The notes under the pieces: model-generated
Seen by the model: only the letters and a program-made list of their open reading frames with translations
Databases searched by the model: none
What the model was told of the DNA's origin: nothing
Part shown: positions 44,249-55,199 of the stretch, in pieces
Position numbering within the stretch: position 1 is the stretch's first letter
Layout of the letters: the number at the start of each line of letters is the position of its first letter
Program-made: the position numbers and the translations under genes
DNA from: Carposina sasakii
Lineage: Eukaryota > Arthropoda > Insecta > Lepidoptera > Carposinidae
NCBI GenBank assembly: GCA_014607495.2
Contig: CP053163.1
Span: forward strand, 10,024,716 to 10,088,715
Direction: 5' to 3'
DNA length: 64,000 nucleotides

Positions 44249-44434
44249 TGAAACAGCCCCCTCTGCAGAGAATGTAAGGAGGCGGAAGAAACGCCACAGC
44301 ACGTGATCATGGAATGCACAAGCGTGGCCGAACAACGGGCACTGATCCTCCGATCGCCAGCATCACTCTCGGAAGCCTGCAGCAAGCCTAGAAGGTTGCT
44401 GAACTTCTGGGAAAATCTGGTTTGGTTGGAGTAG
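44249..44434 (+). mobile_element. C-terminal fragment of a LINE polymerase (CCHC knuckle)
   Basis: In frame after a stop it reads CRECKEAEETPQHVIMEC, a C-x2-C-x9-H-x4-C pattern typical of the end of Jockey/CR1-like non-LTR retrotransposon proteins, then RRLLNFWENLVWLE and a stop at 44432-44434. Upstream reading is blocked, so this is a truncated relic. Confidence 0.75.
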
Positions 44435-44559
44435 ACAGGTAAGGTGAAATACGTACAAAGGTCTCACTTATAGAGGCTAAGTGCAGAAAATGCCCGGTCA
44501 AAGTAACCAAATAACAAACCTACACACATTTAGGTAGTCACGCCCACTACCTATTCCTC

Positions 44560-44978
44560 AATGAGGTTGGGCAGAAGTGTACCATTTACACACCCACTTT
44601 TAACCAGTAAGCCTATTAATCCCACGTGGTAAGGGGTGAGTCTAAATTCTATTTATGGTGAAAATTTAAAAATTCTACCCTTTAGGAAACTATTTCTTTT
44701 GTATGGGCTGTTTATATTATGACAGGAGGCAGGATAGACAACGCGAATGCAATAGGATAAGATGTTTCTCTATTTATCCGACAGGGCCGGAAGGAGGGTT
44801 ATGTTTTCGAGGGTAGGTAAGCTCTAGAGCCTGAACCTCTTCTTCCAAGGCTTCTCGGATTTGAGCATGAGAGGTATCATAGATTTATCTTACTTGTGAC
44901 AGTTGCACTCAGTAGAATTGTTATGTAGCAGGGTTTTTTTAAGAAATTAGATAGCTTATTCTTTTTATTATTATTATA
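44560..44978 (+). repeat. repeat families J (44560-44650) and I (44772-44886)
   Basis: The first part is a diverged relative of 32010-32125 and the second of 26946-27060 (TCTAGAGCCTGAACC, TTTGAGCATGAGAGGTATCA). No coding capacity. Confidence 0.5.
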
Positions 44979-45361
44979 CAGGGTGTTTTTTTGTGCCCAC
45001 CTTTAACGAAGGGTACGTATTCTATACATGAAATAAAGTAAGTTTATGCCAAAAAAAATACTGGGAAAAAAAAATTTTTTTTTGAAAAAAATAATTAAAT
45101 TCCTTGATCGTGCGAAATTTATAGTGTCTAGTGTTTATGTTAGTTTTTTTATAGACAGATATTAATTACTTTTCGTGAAAAAATCCTGCTACGCGCGTCT
45201 ATGTGCATTTATGCAGAAAAACGCAGTCTATTTACTCAACTTTGGACCCTAATATTTTGGAAACCAGACACTTCCCAGGTATGCTTCCATGGAGAAAAAT
45301 TATCGTGATGATGAGGAGATTCCGTAGTTTTCGGGAACGTTGACGACCAAAAATCACCCTG
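44979..45361 (-). mobile_element. MITE family B, copy 6
   Basis: Reverse full-length copy from CAGGGTGTTTTTTTGTGCCC to CGACCAAAAATCACCCTG, flanked by TA on both sides. Very close to the nested copy at 27228-27613. Confidence 0.86.
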
Positions 45362-45479
45362 TATAAAGGAAATGGAAATTTTATTTATTGATAATTTACA
45401 TCGCTGGGTTGATAAAAATAATAAAAAGATTAAATAATAAAAAGATTAAATCTAGAACATATTTACAAGTAGAAAATTT

Positions 45480-45672
45480 ACTATGGGTGCGCCCACCACC
45501 GGGCCCTACACCCTCCACTGACTGAAGTAGAAAATTGCCTGCTACTCCTCCATCGCTGGTAACATGGCTAAAAGGCTGGCCGCATTGTCCCGCTGGATGG
45601 CGAGGCTAATCCTTTGTCCAAAGTACTGGCCAGCCCTTCGGTCGTGGGCTACCTCGACCAGGGAGGAAATTG
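45480..45672 (-). mobile_element. C-terminal end and 3' tail of a LINE, antisense
   Basis: On the minus strand it reads SLVEVAHDRRAGQYFGQR, then SLAIQRDNAASLLAMLPAME and a stop at 45545-45543. The family G tail GTCAGTGGAGGGTGTAGGGC follows. 5'-truncated; the exact clade is uncertain. Confidence 0.65.
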
Positions 45673-46445
45673 ATTTTGCAACCAACTGAATGCGAAATAT
45701 CTGTAACACTTATCCAATATACTCTATTTATTTAGATTTGTATAATCTAAAATGACACGATGATTGACGCAACGCCGGAAATGACTAGAAATTGCTCTCA
45801 ATAGCGTACGCGTGTCACTAGGGGCCTAGAGAATGATGATAATTCTATTCCAGTAATTATGCATTTGTATGACACCGTCACTACTGAATATTTAATAGGT
45901 AGTACTGCTGACAAGAGCCCGTATATTTACTTTGAACACTGTAACAGACTAGCAACCAATTGCAATACTTGAGATTACGAGTATACAAGATTGAGTTCGA
46001 GATTAAATTCGCAGATGGTCAATTCGCAGGGCAGAGTTTGACCATAAGAGATAGAACTAGGGACATTACCTATCTCGATCTAATTGACAAAGGTTCATCA
46101 TAGAAATGTTTGATCCAAAGCCTTCATTTTCGAAGATGTTCACTTCATTGAAGTCTAACCGCTATATATTGGCGGGAGAGATACGATAACGAACGTCAAT
46201 TTGAAACGATGTTACATTGTCTAAGACAGCATTTTGGTAACCGCATCAAGGGTAAGGTAGATGCAGTATTTTGCGGGTGTTTGCCCGTTACCATTCAGTC
46301 CAAAAGTTTTTTCAGCATTATATGGGTAAGAGTGATATATCTCACATCTAAGTCCGGACCAAGTGAGTAATGTTTTTCGTTTTTAAAAGAGCATTTTCAA
46401 GTGCTTCTAACACAATTTTATTATGTTCGTATTTCGAAATACTGG

Positions 46446-46592
46446 GGTCGATTCCGGCAGTCACACTTAAACCTAAACCTTATTTTAGTCAGGTATATCT
46501 CTCTCCGTTACAAACATAAATGGCTGAGAGAGAAAAGGACAGGATAGGACTAATTTTACGTTTAGGTTTAAATGTGACTGCCGGAATCGACC
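46446..46592. mobile_element. 147-bp hairpin MITE, family K
   Basis: The 33-bp ends are inverted copies with a single mismatch, starting GGTCGATTCCGGCAGTCACA. ATACTG stands just outside both ends and may be a 6-bp target duplication. A decayed relative is at about 5430-5530. Confidence 0.8.
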
Positions 46593-46809
46593 ATACTGTT
46601 ATAAGAAGTACAGTTACTTTATAAGTATTGGATAAAATATCACTACATCGAATTTTAATGTGACACGTTATTTTGTTTAAGCTTTCTCTTGTGCTTGGGA
46701 TTTCGTCCACGGACCTTCAGAATGTAGTTTTTGTCCTTTAGCGATCTCCCAACTATACCTACGTTTGCAAAATTTCAAGAAGATTGGTCGAGTGAACAAA
46801 ACCTGCACG

Positions 46810-47099
46810 CGTATGATGAATTTGGTGAGAGCGAGATGTCTCACTTCTAAACGTCAAATCCACAGAGCTAAGTAAAAACTAGACAAGGCAAGGGTTTCTA
46901 CTTGGTGTGTAAAAAGGGATTGCGAACCACTTCTATCAGCCCTAATTCACTCAGTCTGGCTTGAGAACGAGGTGTCTATTCTAATTCTTAAGAATTTTTA
47001 CATGCAAAGTACATGTATTTAGTTTATCTAGTTATTAATAGCTCTGTGAGTTTGACGTTTAAAAGTGAGACATCTCGCTCTCACCAAATTCATCATACG
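46810..47099. mobile_element. fold-back element, family L, arms of 74 bp
   Basis: 46810-46883 and 47026-47099 are inverted copies, with few differences, starting CGTATGATGAATTTGGTGAG and including GCGAGATGTCTCAC. About 142 bp of unrelated DNA separates them. Non-coding. Confidence 0.78.
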
Positions 47100-48420
47100 G
47101 GTCCTGAAGAAGTAACAAACAAACTTACTTTCGCGTATACCTAATATTGATGGGATTGGGTTATAATTATAATTACGAGTAGTTAGTTGGTTCGGTAGAT
47201 AGAACTAACATGGAAAACTAATCCTGATGATGCCACGGGTGTTGGCGAAACATATGTCGATTAAAAATTTTTAATTGGTTTTCGGATTAGCAGCTATGTA
47301 TTTATGGTTGCATGCTAGGTGCTTGGATCTGACTTCTCGTTGCGACTGTAGTGTCTTGTGTTCGTGATCATGAGTCGGCAGACCCGAGGGTCAGCGGAGG
47401 GTATACGGCCCGGTGGTGGGCGATCCCTCAATAGAGATATAATTACGAGTATCCACACCTGACATTATGACACAAATACCTATGTGTTTAGCCATTTTCT
47501 AATGTCCGCTATTCAATTTTATTGTTGTGCTCAATATGTGGTGATTATAATTACATAACTCACGAGGTCAGGGGTCAGAGGAAATGATGGATAAACGCAA
47601 TCTTTTGCAACGTGTTTATGTTGTAACATCACGTAGCTTTTAGCCAAGTTTGTGAAATTGCAGACGACTCTAATCAATGAGTTACTTTATTCAAGTGGTC
47701 ATTTGCGATATAGGTATGTGTGACACAGTGTTGTGTAAAAGCAGCATGTCAAGTCCCCATGGTGAGCAATCATTTCAAAATTCCACTGTAGAGTATCTTT
47801 ATCAAGAGTTCTTAGAAAAGACCCCACTGTTTATATCAGGATCCAAATATATGAAGTGATTCGCAGTCTAGATTGTGATGATTCGGAAGTCTGTGTCACA
47901 AGGGCCAAGTGGACGGTCTGATGTTTTTACCATAGGTTCTAGTGGCAGAACACGAAAAATGCCTCGCATTTTGATGATGAACTTTTTATGTCTTGATATA
48001 AACATGAGCTGTTTGTTATAACTAACATTTATTGTATGCAGTGACACAGATGGTGTAGTCATACATATAATAGCTGGCGCCCTCGCCCAGGGGAGCTGTT
48101 TGATGAAACACACTCCACTATAATATTATCTGTGAATGATGTAGCACACTTATAATTGGCACATACGAGTACATCAGATTTTTAGTTGTAAGTGTAATTA
48201 TTGTTGCTCTTAATGTATGTTCTGTAAGTGTGTCTAAATAAATAAATAAATATAACTAAAGCAATAGAGGAGAGAGGTAATTAAAGGTTTTGTACGGTGT
48301 CAAAATGTATTTATCTTTTTTTTTGTAAAAAAAAACATAAAACTTAAAAATATAAATTAAGCTAATCTTACAGATAAACTTTATACAAAAGACAAGAGTC
48401 GAACCCAGCACACAGCCACT
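47100..48420. other. intergenic, mostly featureless
   Basis: Contains a family G piece at 47388-47430 (GCGGAGGGTATACGGCCCGG), a short (AATA)n run at 48236-48252 and otherwise AT-rich DNA. The last part may include the 3' end of the cuticle-protein transcript; no AATAAA on the minus strand was obvious. Confidence 0.5.
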
Positions 48421-48670
48421 TCGCGCGTGTTGGTCAACCTGTCCTACGAACCCGAGGGTCCGCAGAGCTGGTTGACTAATGGCGACTGGCTGGTTGCTGG
48501 GAATGTCAACCCGAGTGCGTGCACAGTCGCAAGCGTCGGCCGCCGAGCACCGCGGCCGGTCGGCGTCACCTACATTGTACGTGCCTACCGACCCACTAAT
48601 ACAACATTCGGCTAGATCTAAGCGCCGAATCACCTACGAACGCAATGCGCTCCAGAATTTGGTTAAGTTC
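48421..48670 (-). other. GC-rich 3' flank of the cuticle-protein gene
   Basis: A GC-rich stretch far above the local background lies downstream of the stop codon, between about 48410 and 48620. It contains open frames on both strands but no motif I recognise. Most likely the 3' untranslated region; a separate small gene or an ancient coding remnant is possible. Confidence 0.45.
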
Positions 48671-49225
48671 TTAGTAGGGGGCGCCGTAGCTACCGGAGGG
48701 GGTGCGGGCGGGGGCGCCGTACGAGGAGGACGGGCCGGACGGGTAGCCGCCGCCGGACGAGTCGGAGGAGGTCTGCTCGAACTGCGCCACTTGGAGGGCC
48801 TGGCGGACTCCCTCAAGGTTGATGCCTACGACGCGGCTGCTGTATCCGGGAACTCCGTAAGACGAGGAGGGAGCACCGTAGGAAGATGAGGGAGCGCCGT
48901 ACGAGGATGAGGGGGCACCGTAGGAGGAGGATGGGGCGCTAGCGTAACCGCCGCCGTTGCCTCCGGACGAAGCTTGAGACTCTTCTTTGAGGAGGATCTG
49001 GCGGACTTGCTCGAGCAGCTGAGCGTCGACGTTCTGTCCCTCGGAGGTCTGGTAGCCAGAGGAGACGGCGCGGTAGCCACCGCCGCCGGAGCTGTAGCCG
49101 CCGCCATTGGAGTAACCGCCGCCATTGGAGTAACCGCCTCCGTTTCCGCCTCCGGATGGACGGTTGTAGTTGTAGCCGCCGGGGGCTTCGGCGGTGGCGC
49201 AGGAGGCCAAGGCAAGGGCTATGCA
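48671..49225 (-). CDS. cuticle-protein exon 2 (residues 7-190)
   Basis: The acceptor AG lies at 49227-49226 on the minus strand, and the stop TAA is at 48673-48671 following SYGAPY. The exon is much richer in GC than its surroundings because of glycine, serine and alanine codons. Frames on the opposite strand and in other phases are long only because the sequence is repetitive. Confidence 0.88.
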   Translation of the reverse strand, partial: CIALALASCATAEAPGGYNYNRPSGGGNGGGYSNGGGYSNGGGYSSGGGGYRAVSSGYQTSEGQNVDAQLLEQVRQILLKEESQASSGGNGGGYASAPSSSYGAPSSSYGAPSSSYGAPSSSYGVPGYSSRVVGINLEGVRQALQVAQFEQTSSDSSGGGYPSGPSSSYGAPARTPSGSYGAPY

Positions 49226-52200
49226 CTGCGAACAAAAACAAAAGATTAGGTGACCGCTTGATGATATAAATTAGAAAAGATAATGTTTAAATAAACATGA
49301 TTTGTATGTGAATGATGCGAGATCCAATATCATGTTTGTTTTACGTTTATGTACGCATTTTTGTGACAAGTGCTTGCTGTTGTTTCCAAACGCATCGAAT
49401 AGAGTTAGCAAAACAAGTTCTCGTGTTTGGAATGCCAATAAACGCTCTCTGTTTCTATAAGATGCCTTTCATTCTGCTACTGTTTGCCGACACCTTAGCG
49501 TGTATGTATAAACTATATATGCAAATATACGTTATCGAATACCTTGAATCGTGACGTAAGCAAGTGGTCTATGTTAATTTTCGATCGAGTTGTTTTTTGG
49601 CTTTCAAAGAGAAATTTATGCTTCTTTCTGTATTGTACAGATAAACATATAAACATATTATACGCCCTGCCTGTCGTGTTCTAGATCTCGCGCTTCCCAG
49701 ATGTCATTAGATTATACCTAGATGATGTTATGTATACTAAATGGAAATGACTTTATGGCATATCATCGTTTTGTTATGTGAAATATGTGTGGTGAAGTTA
49801 TTCGTAATAAATTATGTTTTATACGAGATAATGTTCCAATTACGTCACTTGCTTTAATTTCTACGTTTTGACGATTTACTTTTAATAAACTTTATAGAAC
49901 GTAACAAAAGTTATGGCCCTATGCAAATTATGTTATGGTCTCCGCTTTAGGCATTTTATGAGGTAATTTGAAGATTTACGAAGTCATATATATATATTTG
50001 TAGGGAATCATTATTTTTATTCTTTTATGCGACTAAATGTGATAACATTCATTTGACTAAAGAAAGTGAAAAGAACAATTCAATTCAATACCAAGAATCA
50101 AGGCAATCAAGTTAAAGTTTGCGCTAAAGTTTCTCACTTATCTGCTACTAGAATCGTGTTCGGATAAAGCTAATAGATTTTTGATCAAGAAACAATAGTG
50201 GTGAAAGTGAGTTCAGAGGTTGTTTGCATAATAGTCCGCGATCCACCGTGGGACAGACTGCTCTGTGGGAATCCGCAGTTATATGTGACCGGCTAAAGCT
50301 TTATAATATATAAGAAAAAGCAATTTTAATGACCATTGTGATCATGCGAAATAAAGGCTAGTTAGTACATCTTGGCATAATAATTTCAATCACAAAGTAT
50401 AAAAATATAAAAGCCATGCAAACTAGAAATCATCACCAGCCATAATAGATTATTTATACAGGTTGATTTTTGGTCGTCAACGTTCCCGAAAACTACGGAA
50501 TCTCCTCATCATCATGATCATTTTTCTCCATGGAAGCATACCTGGGAAGTGTCTGGTTTCCAAAATATTAGGGTCCAAAGTTGAGTAAATAGACTGCGTT
50601 TTTCTGCATAAATGCACATAGACGCGCGTAGCAGGATTTTTTCACGAAAAATAATTAATATCTGTCTATAAAAAAACTAACATAAACACTAGACACTATA
50701 AATTTCGCACGATCAAGGAATTTAAAATTTAAAAAAAAAAAAAAATATCCCAGCATTTTTTTTGGCATAAACTTACTTTATTTCATGTATAGAATACGTA
50801 CCCTTCGTTAAAGGTGGCCACAAAAAAACATCCTGTATATTTCATTTATAGATAACTACTATAGTAAGGTTGATAAATAAAGGTCACACAGTTAGCAAAT
50901 AAGGGTTCATGACAATTTGAAGAGTCTACGAAAGATACATAAACACGCATAATATTATAGTGAAAGTCGCTAAGTTGAAACGAAATGTCAATCTAGTGCA
51001 CTATGACCCTTGTGTAAACCAGTACACTGTGACCGTGTTACGTCACAATTCGTGCACTATGACCCATGTGTTACGTGAGCTACTTTACCATCCCGTGCAC
51101 TATGACCATTATGTTACGTCACAAAGTGGAATTGCATTTCCGCGATGGACGGAAGACACGACTTTTGTCGACTCAACTTTGATCTATCAGAAGCATTTAT
51201 TATTGCCTTTAAAATCCCCGTAATATAAACATAGTTGTAAAAGAATGCGATTTCCAAAGAAACCGAAAACGCTTATTGGACTTTTAAACCAAATCGACTT
51301 TCTAATGCCGCATATTTATCGCAGAATTATAAAAATTGTAATTTTAAAACGATAAAATAAATGTTTATATATTTACTTATCTGTTTAGAAAACAAAACTC
51401 AGTAATAAACAATATGATTGCTTTAACGAGGTGTAATTATACGTTGCTAAATTACAGAAAATTCATCATGTCATAATAGTCACAACACTGGTCATGAGGA
51501 AGGTTAGAAGTTTTACAAATTGTGCACTAAAAGTGAAAGCTTGTGTTCTATGTTATAAATTTGTAATTGACGAAAGCCGTGCGGTTAAAGTTAACAAAAT
51601 ATAATTATGTATAATTAAAGATAATGTTTTCTAACATATCCAGTATACACACGGCAACATCGAAATGGGGGATCATTAAGGTCTTACAACCACGGTTACC
51701 TAGCAACAGGGAACAGATGTTAATGACCAGTGACAAGTTGCTAGCTCATCGCCTGAGAGAATACCCGAGTTTCATAGTCGTCTCTTACGATATGCACGAA
51801 AGAAGAATATTTTCCAAGTTAGTTGAAATTTCGGATGAAGCCGATAGAGTTGTTGTTTATCTTTTAAACTAACAGATAAGGGAATCTCATTTGTCATGTA
51901 AATAGTAGGTAGGTAACGTTCTAAACTAGGCATCAATCAATAAAATTAGCAAAAAATAATATTAGTAAGAGGAAAACACGACTCGCTGTTTACATAATAC
52001 GATTTACTAATTTTTTTTATTATTAATACTAACAAACCAATTTGCTTCCATCTTCAAGTTACATAATTATCATCATCTTTGTCAAGTGTCGCCACAGTTA
52101 ATGGGATTGGCCGAGATTTGTATGTTATCACAATCAGTTCCCCATTTCACATGTTGGTATTACAGGCCATAAACATCGTATCGGTGACCCGGTGACCGTC

Positions 52201-54292
52201 GCAATTAAGAGTCCTTGTAATAAAGAAATAAATAAACAGATACTACATTTGGTTAATATTACGTTTACTGTAGTTATTAAGTTTATGGGTGGTGATCCAG
52301 GTTTGATTAGATCAGATGCATCTCCTCCTGGGCATTTTGTAAGAATCGACTCATCAATTTAGGGGCGTTCTCTAGAGACTTGCGAGACAAATATCCCCGG
52401 TATGCTAAGCGTAGCTATAAGATTTCCTTCGTCATCCTGCAGTTTTGACTACCCCATTTTGGGAACTGATTTGTTATGTATCTAGTATATGGTTATTTTC
52501 AGATAAATTACATAATTCCGCGGAAATTAAATTACTATTCATTTAAAAATTTATCGGTCGTATAGATTTCATAAACGTCTTACATTGTCCATGAATGTGT
52601 GGTCGGGCAATTAACTACCAACAATGACCATTGAAAATCACTACAAAGTAATAAAACTTTCGAAAAGTACTTTGGCCATGTTCGTGAAGGGCCATAAACT
52701 AGGGTCGACAGTTAACTGCGTGCTTTATTATATTAATCGAATCCAATGCATGAGCAAGTTCACCACTATGTCATAAGTTCCTCAGTAAAGCACCAAAGGC
52801 CGGAGGCGATGTTTTTTTAGAAAGTACCTATACACGATGGACATATTGATTGATTATAAGTAGATGTTTTTAGAATGATCTTTAACATTTACGCGGAAAA
52901 GCACACTGAAATAAGGAAATTATATACGTATATAATATTTTATGAGTTATGCTAGTGTAAACTGTATAGCTAAGATATTAAGAGTTGCAAATTTAGTAGC
53001 TAATCACATAAATATTTATTAATCCGATAAATTGGTTGCATAATGAGATATTTTTTAATATGTAAGTATTTTTTTTATAAAACAAAGAGTCACGTGATTA
53101 CGTGACATTATGACCGATTCGTTACTATTATAATTTAATGTTTAAGCTAAACATTGCCAAAATTTGACATATATTCCATACATTTTGCTGCCTAGTGTGA
53201 CTTTTAAACAGCGTCTAACTTAAGACGGGGATAAGTAACACCGAATTACTTTAACAAACAAATTATTTTAATGAGACGTACCTTTACTTCGTAAAATTGT
53301 ACAAGTTACATAACTAAGTATACTACTCGTCCAGCAAACCTGTAGATTTATTAGGTACCTACGAGTACCTAAGTGGGCAGCCGTAACCTTTGACATCTTA
53401 CCCATTGCACAAGAGAAGGGAGGATAGCTTAGGCGAGCAATTACTATACGCGGTAAGCTTCATCTGCAGCAACATTTATTTATGGCCTATCGAGGATTAC
53501 TGTGAAGCAATCCATCAGTAGATTACCTAGGATGGGTACATACTAGCTATTATTATGGTTAATGTAGCTTTAGCTTGATTTGTGTGAATTTCGCGGAACT
53601 CTTTTATTTTAGTAGGTTACAACTTACAAGGTGATTTCTATAAACTGACGTTTTTATGGGTAAATAAAAGTTCACGCTTTGTCCTTTTGAGTTGATCTAT
53701 ACTTATAAGTACTCTAGGTATTTTACTGCCCTTGCGCTAGGGCTACTTCACAAAAAAATATAAAACTCTGGATTAATTAAACTTTTGAATTAATAGTGGG
53801 AAAAACATAGTGATGACTTTATGATATAATACGTATCTCGCACGACATCATATGTCACGTGATTGTTACATGGTGCAATACGTGGGAAACATCCGCAGGT
53901 TATGTATGACATTCGACACTATAAAATAACACACTAAAGAGGATTACTATTTTTTCATTGAATACTAAAGCTTTTTTTTAACAATTAGGAAACATAAAAA
54001 TAGAGCAACGAGGATTTCAGTGTCAATTCCTTTGCCTTGACAAAGCTGAAAAAGCATTATAACTTTTTTGCAAAGCTCCAGCCAAAGGCATCAACACCAT
54101 AAATCCACGATAAGCACTGGCGATTCGGAAATCAACAGTGCATAAAACAAACTCCACGGACACACTTCACATTCCAATTTCGAACGATGCACTTTGATTT
54201 CAGAACGTCCGCTTAGCACTTGTCACTTTGTTTTATTTTTCTGGCACTGGACACAGACACTGCACTGAACTTACCGCAACGAAGGCTTTCAT
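48671..54292 (-). CDS. secreted glycine-rich, resilin-like cuticle protein, two exons, 190 aa
   Basis: Exon 1 (54292-54275) codes MKAFVA, and exon 2 (49225-48671) codes the rest. Donor GTAAGT and acceptor TTGTTCGCAG join in phase 0. A signal peptide covers about residues 1-18. The mature chain starts GGYNYNRP, then has GGGYSN repeats (31-57) and a charged helix-like segment LLEQVRQILLKEE (76-88). A run of PSSSYGAP units follows (104-132), then a second helix-like segment LEGVRQALQVAQFEQ (143-157), and further SYGAP units to the end. SYGAP repeats are typical of pro-resilin, and GYNY near the N-terminus is common in cuticle proteins. No Rebers-Riddiford chitin-binding motif and no Tweedle domain is present. 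Likely exported to the cuticle matrix; the family assignment is by composition only. Confidence 0.85.
50459..50835 (+). mobile_element. MITE family B, copy 7
   Basis: CAGGTTGATTTTTGGTCGTC to CCACAAAAAAACATCCTG, flanked by TA on both sides. Full length. Confidence 0.85.
50997..51125. repeat. imperfect tandem repeat, about three units
   Basis: GTGCACTATGACC recurs at about 50997, 51053 and 51096, each followed after a few bases by a TGTTACGT or GTTACGTCACAA block. Spacing is about 43-56 bp. The frame open across it is a by-product. Confidence 0.6.
51655..51795 (+). repeat. dispersed repeat family A, copy 8
   Basis: GGAACAGATGTTAATGACCA, AAGTTGCTAGCTCATCGCC and ATAGTCGTCTCTTACGATAT; 3' end replaced by unrelated sequence. 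Confidence 0.65.
52314..52476 (-). repeat. dispersed repeat family A, copy 9 (diverged)
   Basis: GATGCATCTCCTCCTGGGCA, GTAAGAATCGACTCATC and TCCTGCAGTTTTGACTACCC match the family in reverse with many changes. Confidence 0.5.
54275..54292 (-). CDS. cuticle-protein exon 1 (six codons, start of signal peptide)
   Basis: ATGAAAGCCTTCGTTGCG followed by GTAAGT. A tiny first exon ending inside the signal peptide is the usual layout of insect cuticle-protein genes. Joined to exon 2 it gives MKAFVACIALALASCATA, a good signal peptide. Confidence 0.85.
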
Positions 54293-54319
54293 GATGCTTA
54301 GTGATGGGTCACTTCGATA

Positions 54320-54368
54320 TGTAGCGAAGGAATGTGATGCGCTTAGCGGGTATGAGTGATATATACCT
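54320..54368 (-). promoter_or_regulatory. core promoter of the cuticle-protein gene (TATA box)
   Basis: On the minus strand GGTATATATCACTCAT lies about 70 bp before the start codon, with the TATATA at 54365-54360. A start near the ATCACATT sequence at about 54335 would fit the usual 30-bp spacing and give a leader of about 40 nt. Confidence 0.65.
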
Positions 54369-54711
54369 AAAAGTGAGATCGCGGTGGGGCGGAGAAAGGA
54401 TAGGTTAGTTGTGTAAGTCAGGGAGAAGCTACTCCATAGGAAGTTTTGAATCTAATTGGAGGGCATCATGCGATTTTTTTTTCGGTTTTCGGAGATTGAT
54501 GGACGATATGAGGTCAGAGGTTTTGTTTTGTGAGATTCAACTGGAGATCTCTGTGCTACTATTAGCACTTGGGTTTGATTTTGGTATGATTATGCGAGAG
54601 CTTTGATCGCTTGACGTTTGAAGAACACCTAAGATTTTTTAATTTGCGCAAGCACAGTCACAGATCAGATTAGGGTTCCTAATTTCATCGTCGTGGATTT
54701 TGATCGTCATC

Positions 54712-54814
54712 TTCTATCCTTGAGTTGAGGTCCCCTTTTTGATGACCTCTGTTATGATAACATAAATATAAGGATCAACGAGTGTTCTAAGGATTAAGAT
54801 ACTCAAGGATAGAA
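54712..54814. repeat. 103-bp hairpin with 14-bp perfect ends
   Basis: TTCTATCCTTGAGT and ACTCAAGGATAGAA are exact complements about 75 bp apart, upstream of the cuticle-protein promoter. Possibly a small MITE; no second copy was seen. Confidence 0.5.
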
Positions 54815-55199
54815 CTTTTTTTGTTTGCTGAAAGAGAACTCTTGTAGAGATAAGCTTGTCATGTTTTAAACGTTTCTTCTGTAAAATTAGATTTATTACA
54901 TAAAAATATTTCTTTCTACATACGGTCTAGTTAATTTTGCAATGCTAGCAGAGGTCAAAGGTAAGTTGTGACCCGCGGCTTCACTCGGCATGTCCATTCT
55001 AAACCTCTAATGGCATAATAACATGAAAGTGAGACTTTTACAGTGTAATGTGAGAAATATCTGAGCTCTAATGTTAGTAGGTTTCATTAATATTATCAGT
55101 TCCTGTGACTTTGTCTGCGTTGACTAATACCTACGTAATAGAAAGAGATAACTAGCATGAGAAATTCTTTTAGCAAAATATTTTGGTATAAATATATCA
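54815..55199. other. intergenic, nothing recognised
   Basis: AT-rich with no supported coding or repeat content. Confidence 0.5.

Larger units (their letters stand above)
49226..54274 (-). other. intron of the cuticle-protein gene (5.05 kb)
   Basis: Contains a family B MITE, an imperfect tandem repeat, and family A copies listed separately. No other supported gene; the rest is AT-rich. A long intron here is common in cuticle-protein genes and could hold hormone-response sites, but none was recognised. Confidence 0.75.

Noticed and set aside
48634..49249. Several long frames overlapping the cuticle-protein exon on both strands
   Set aside because: Shadows created by GC-rich, repetitive glycine and serine codons. 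Only the spliced minus-strand frame has a signal peptide, splice sites and a TATA box.
50960..51223. 87-codon open frame over the imperfect tandem repeat
   Set aside because: The frame is open because the repeat units happen to lack stops; the peptide has no recognisable domain.
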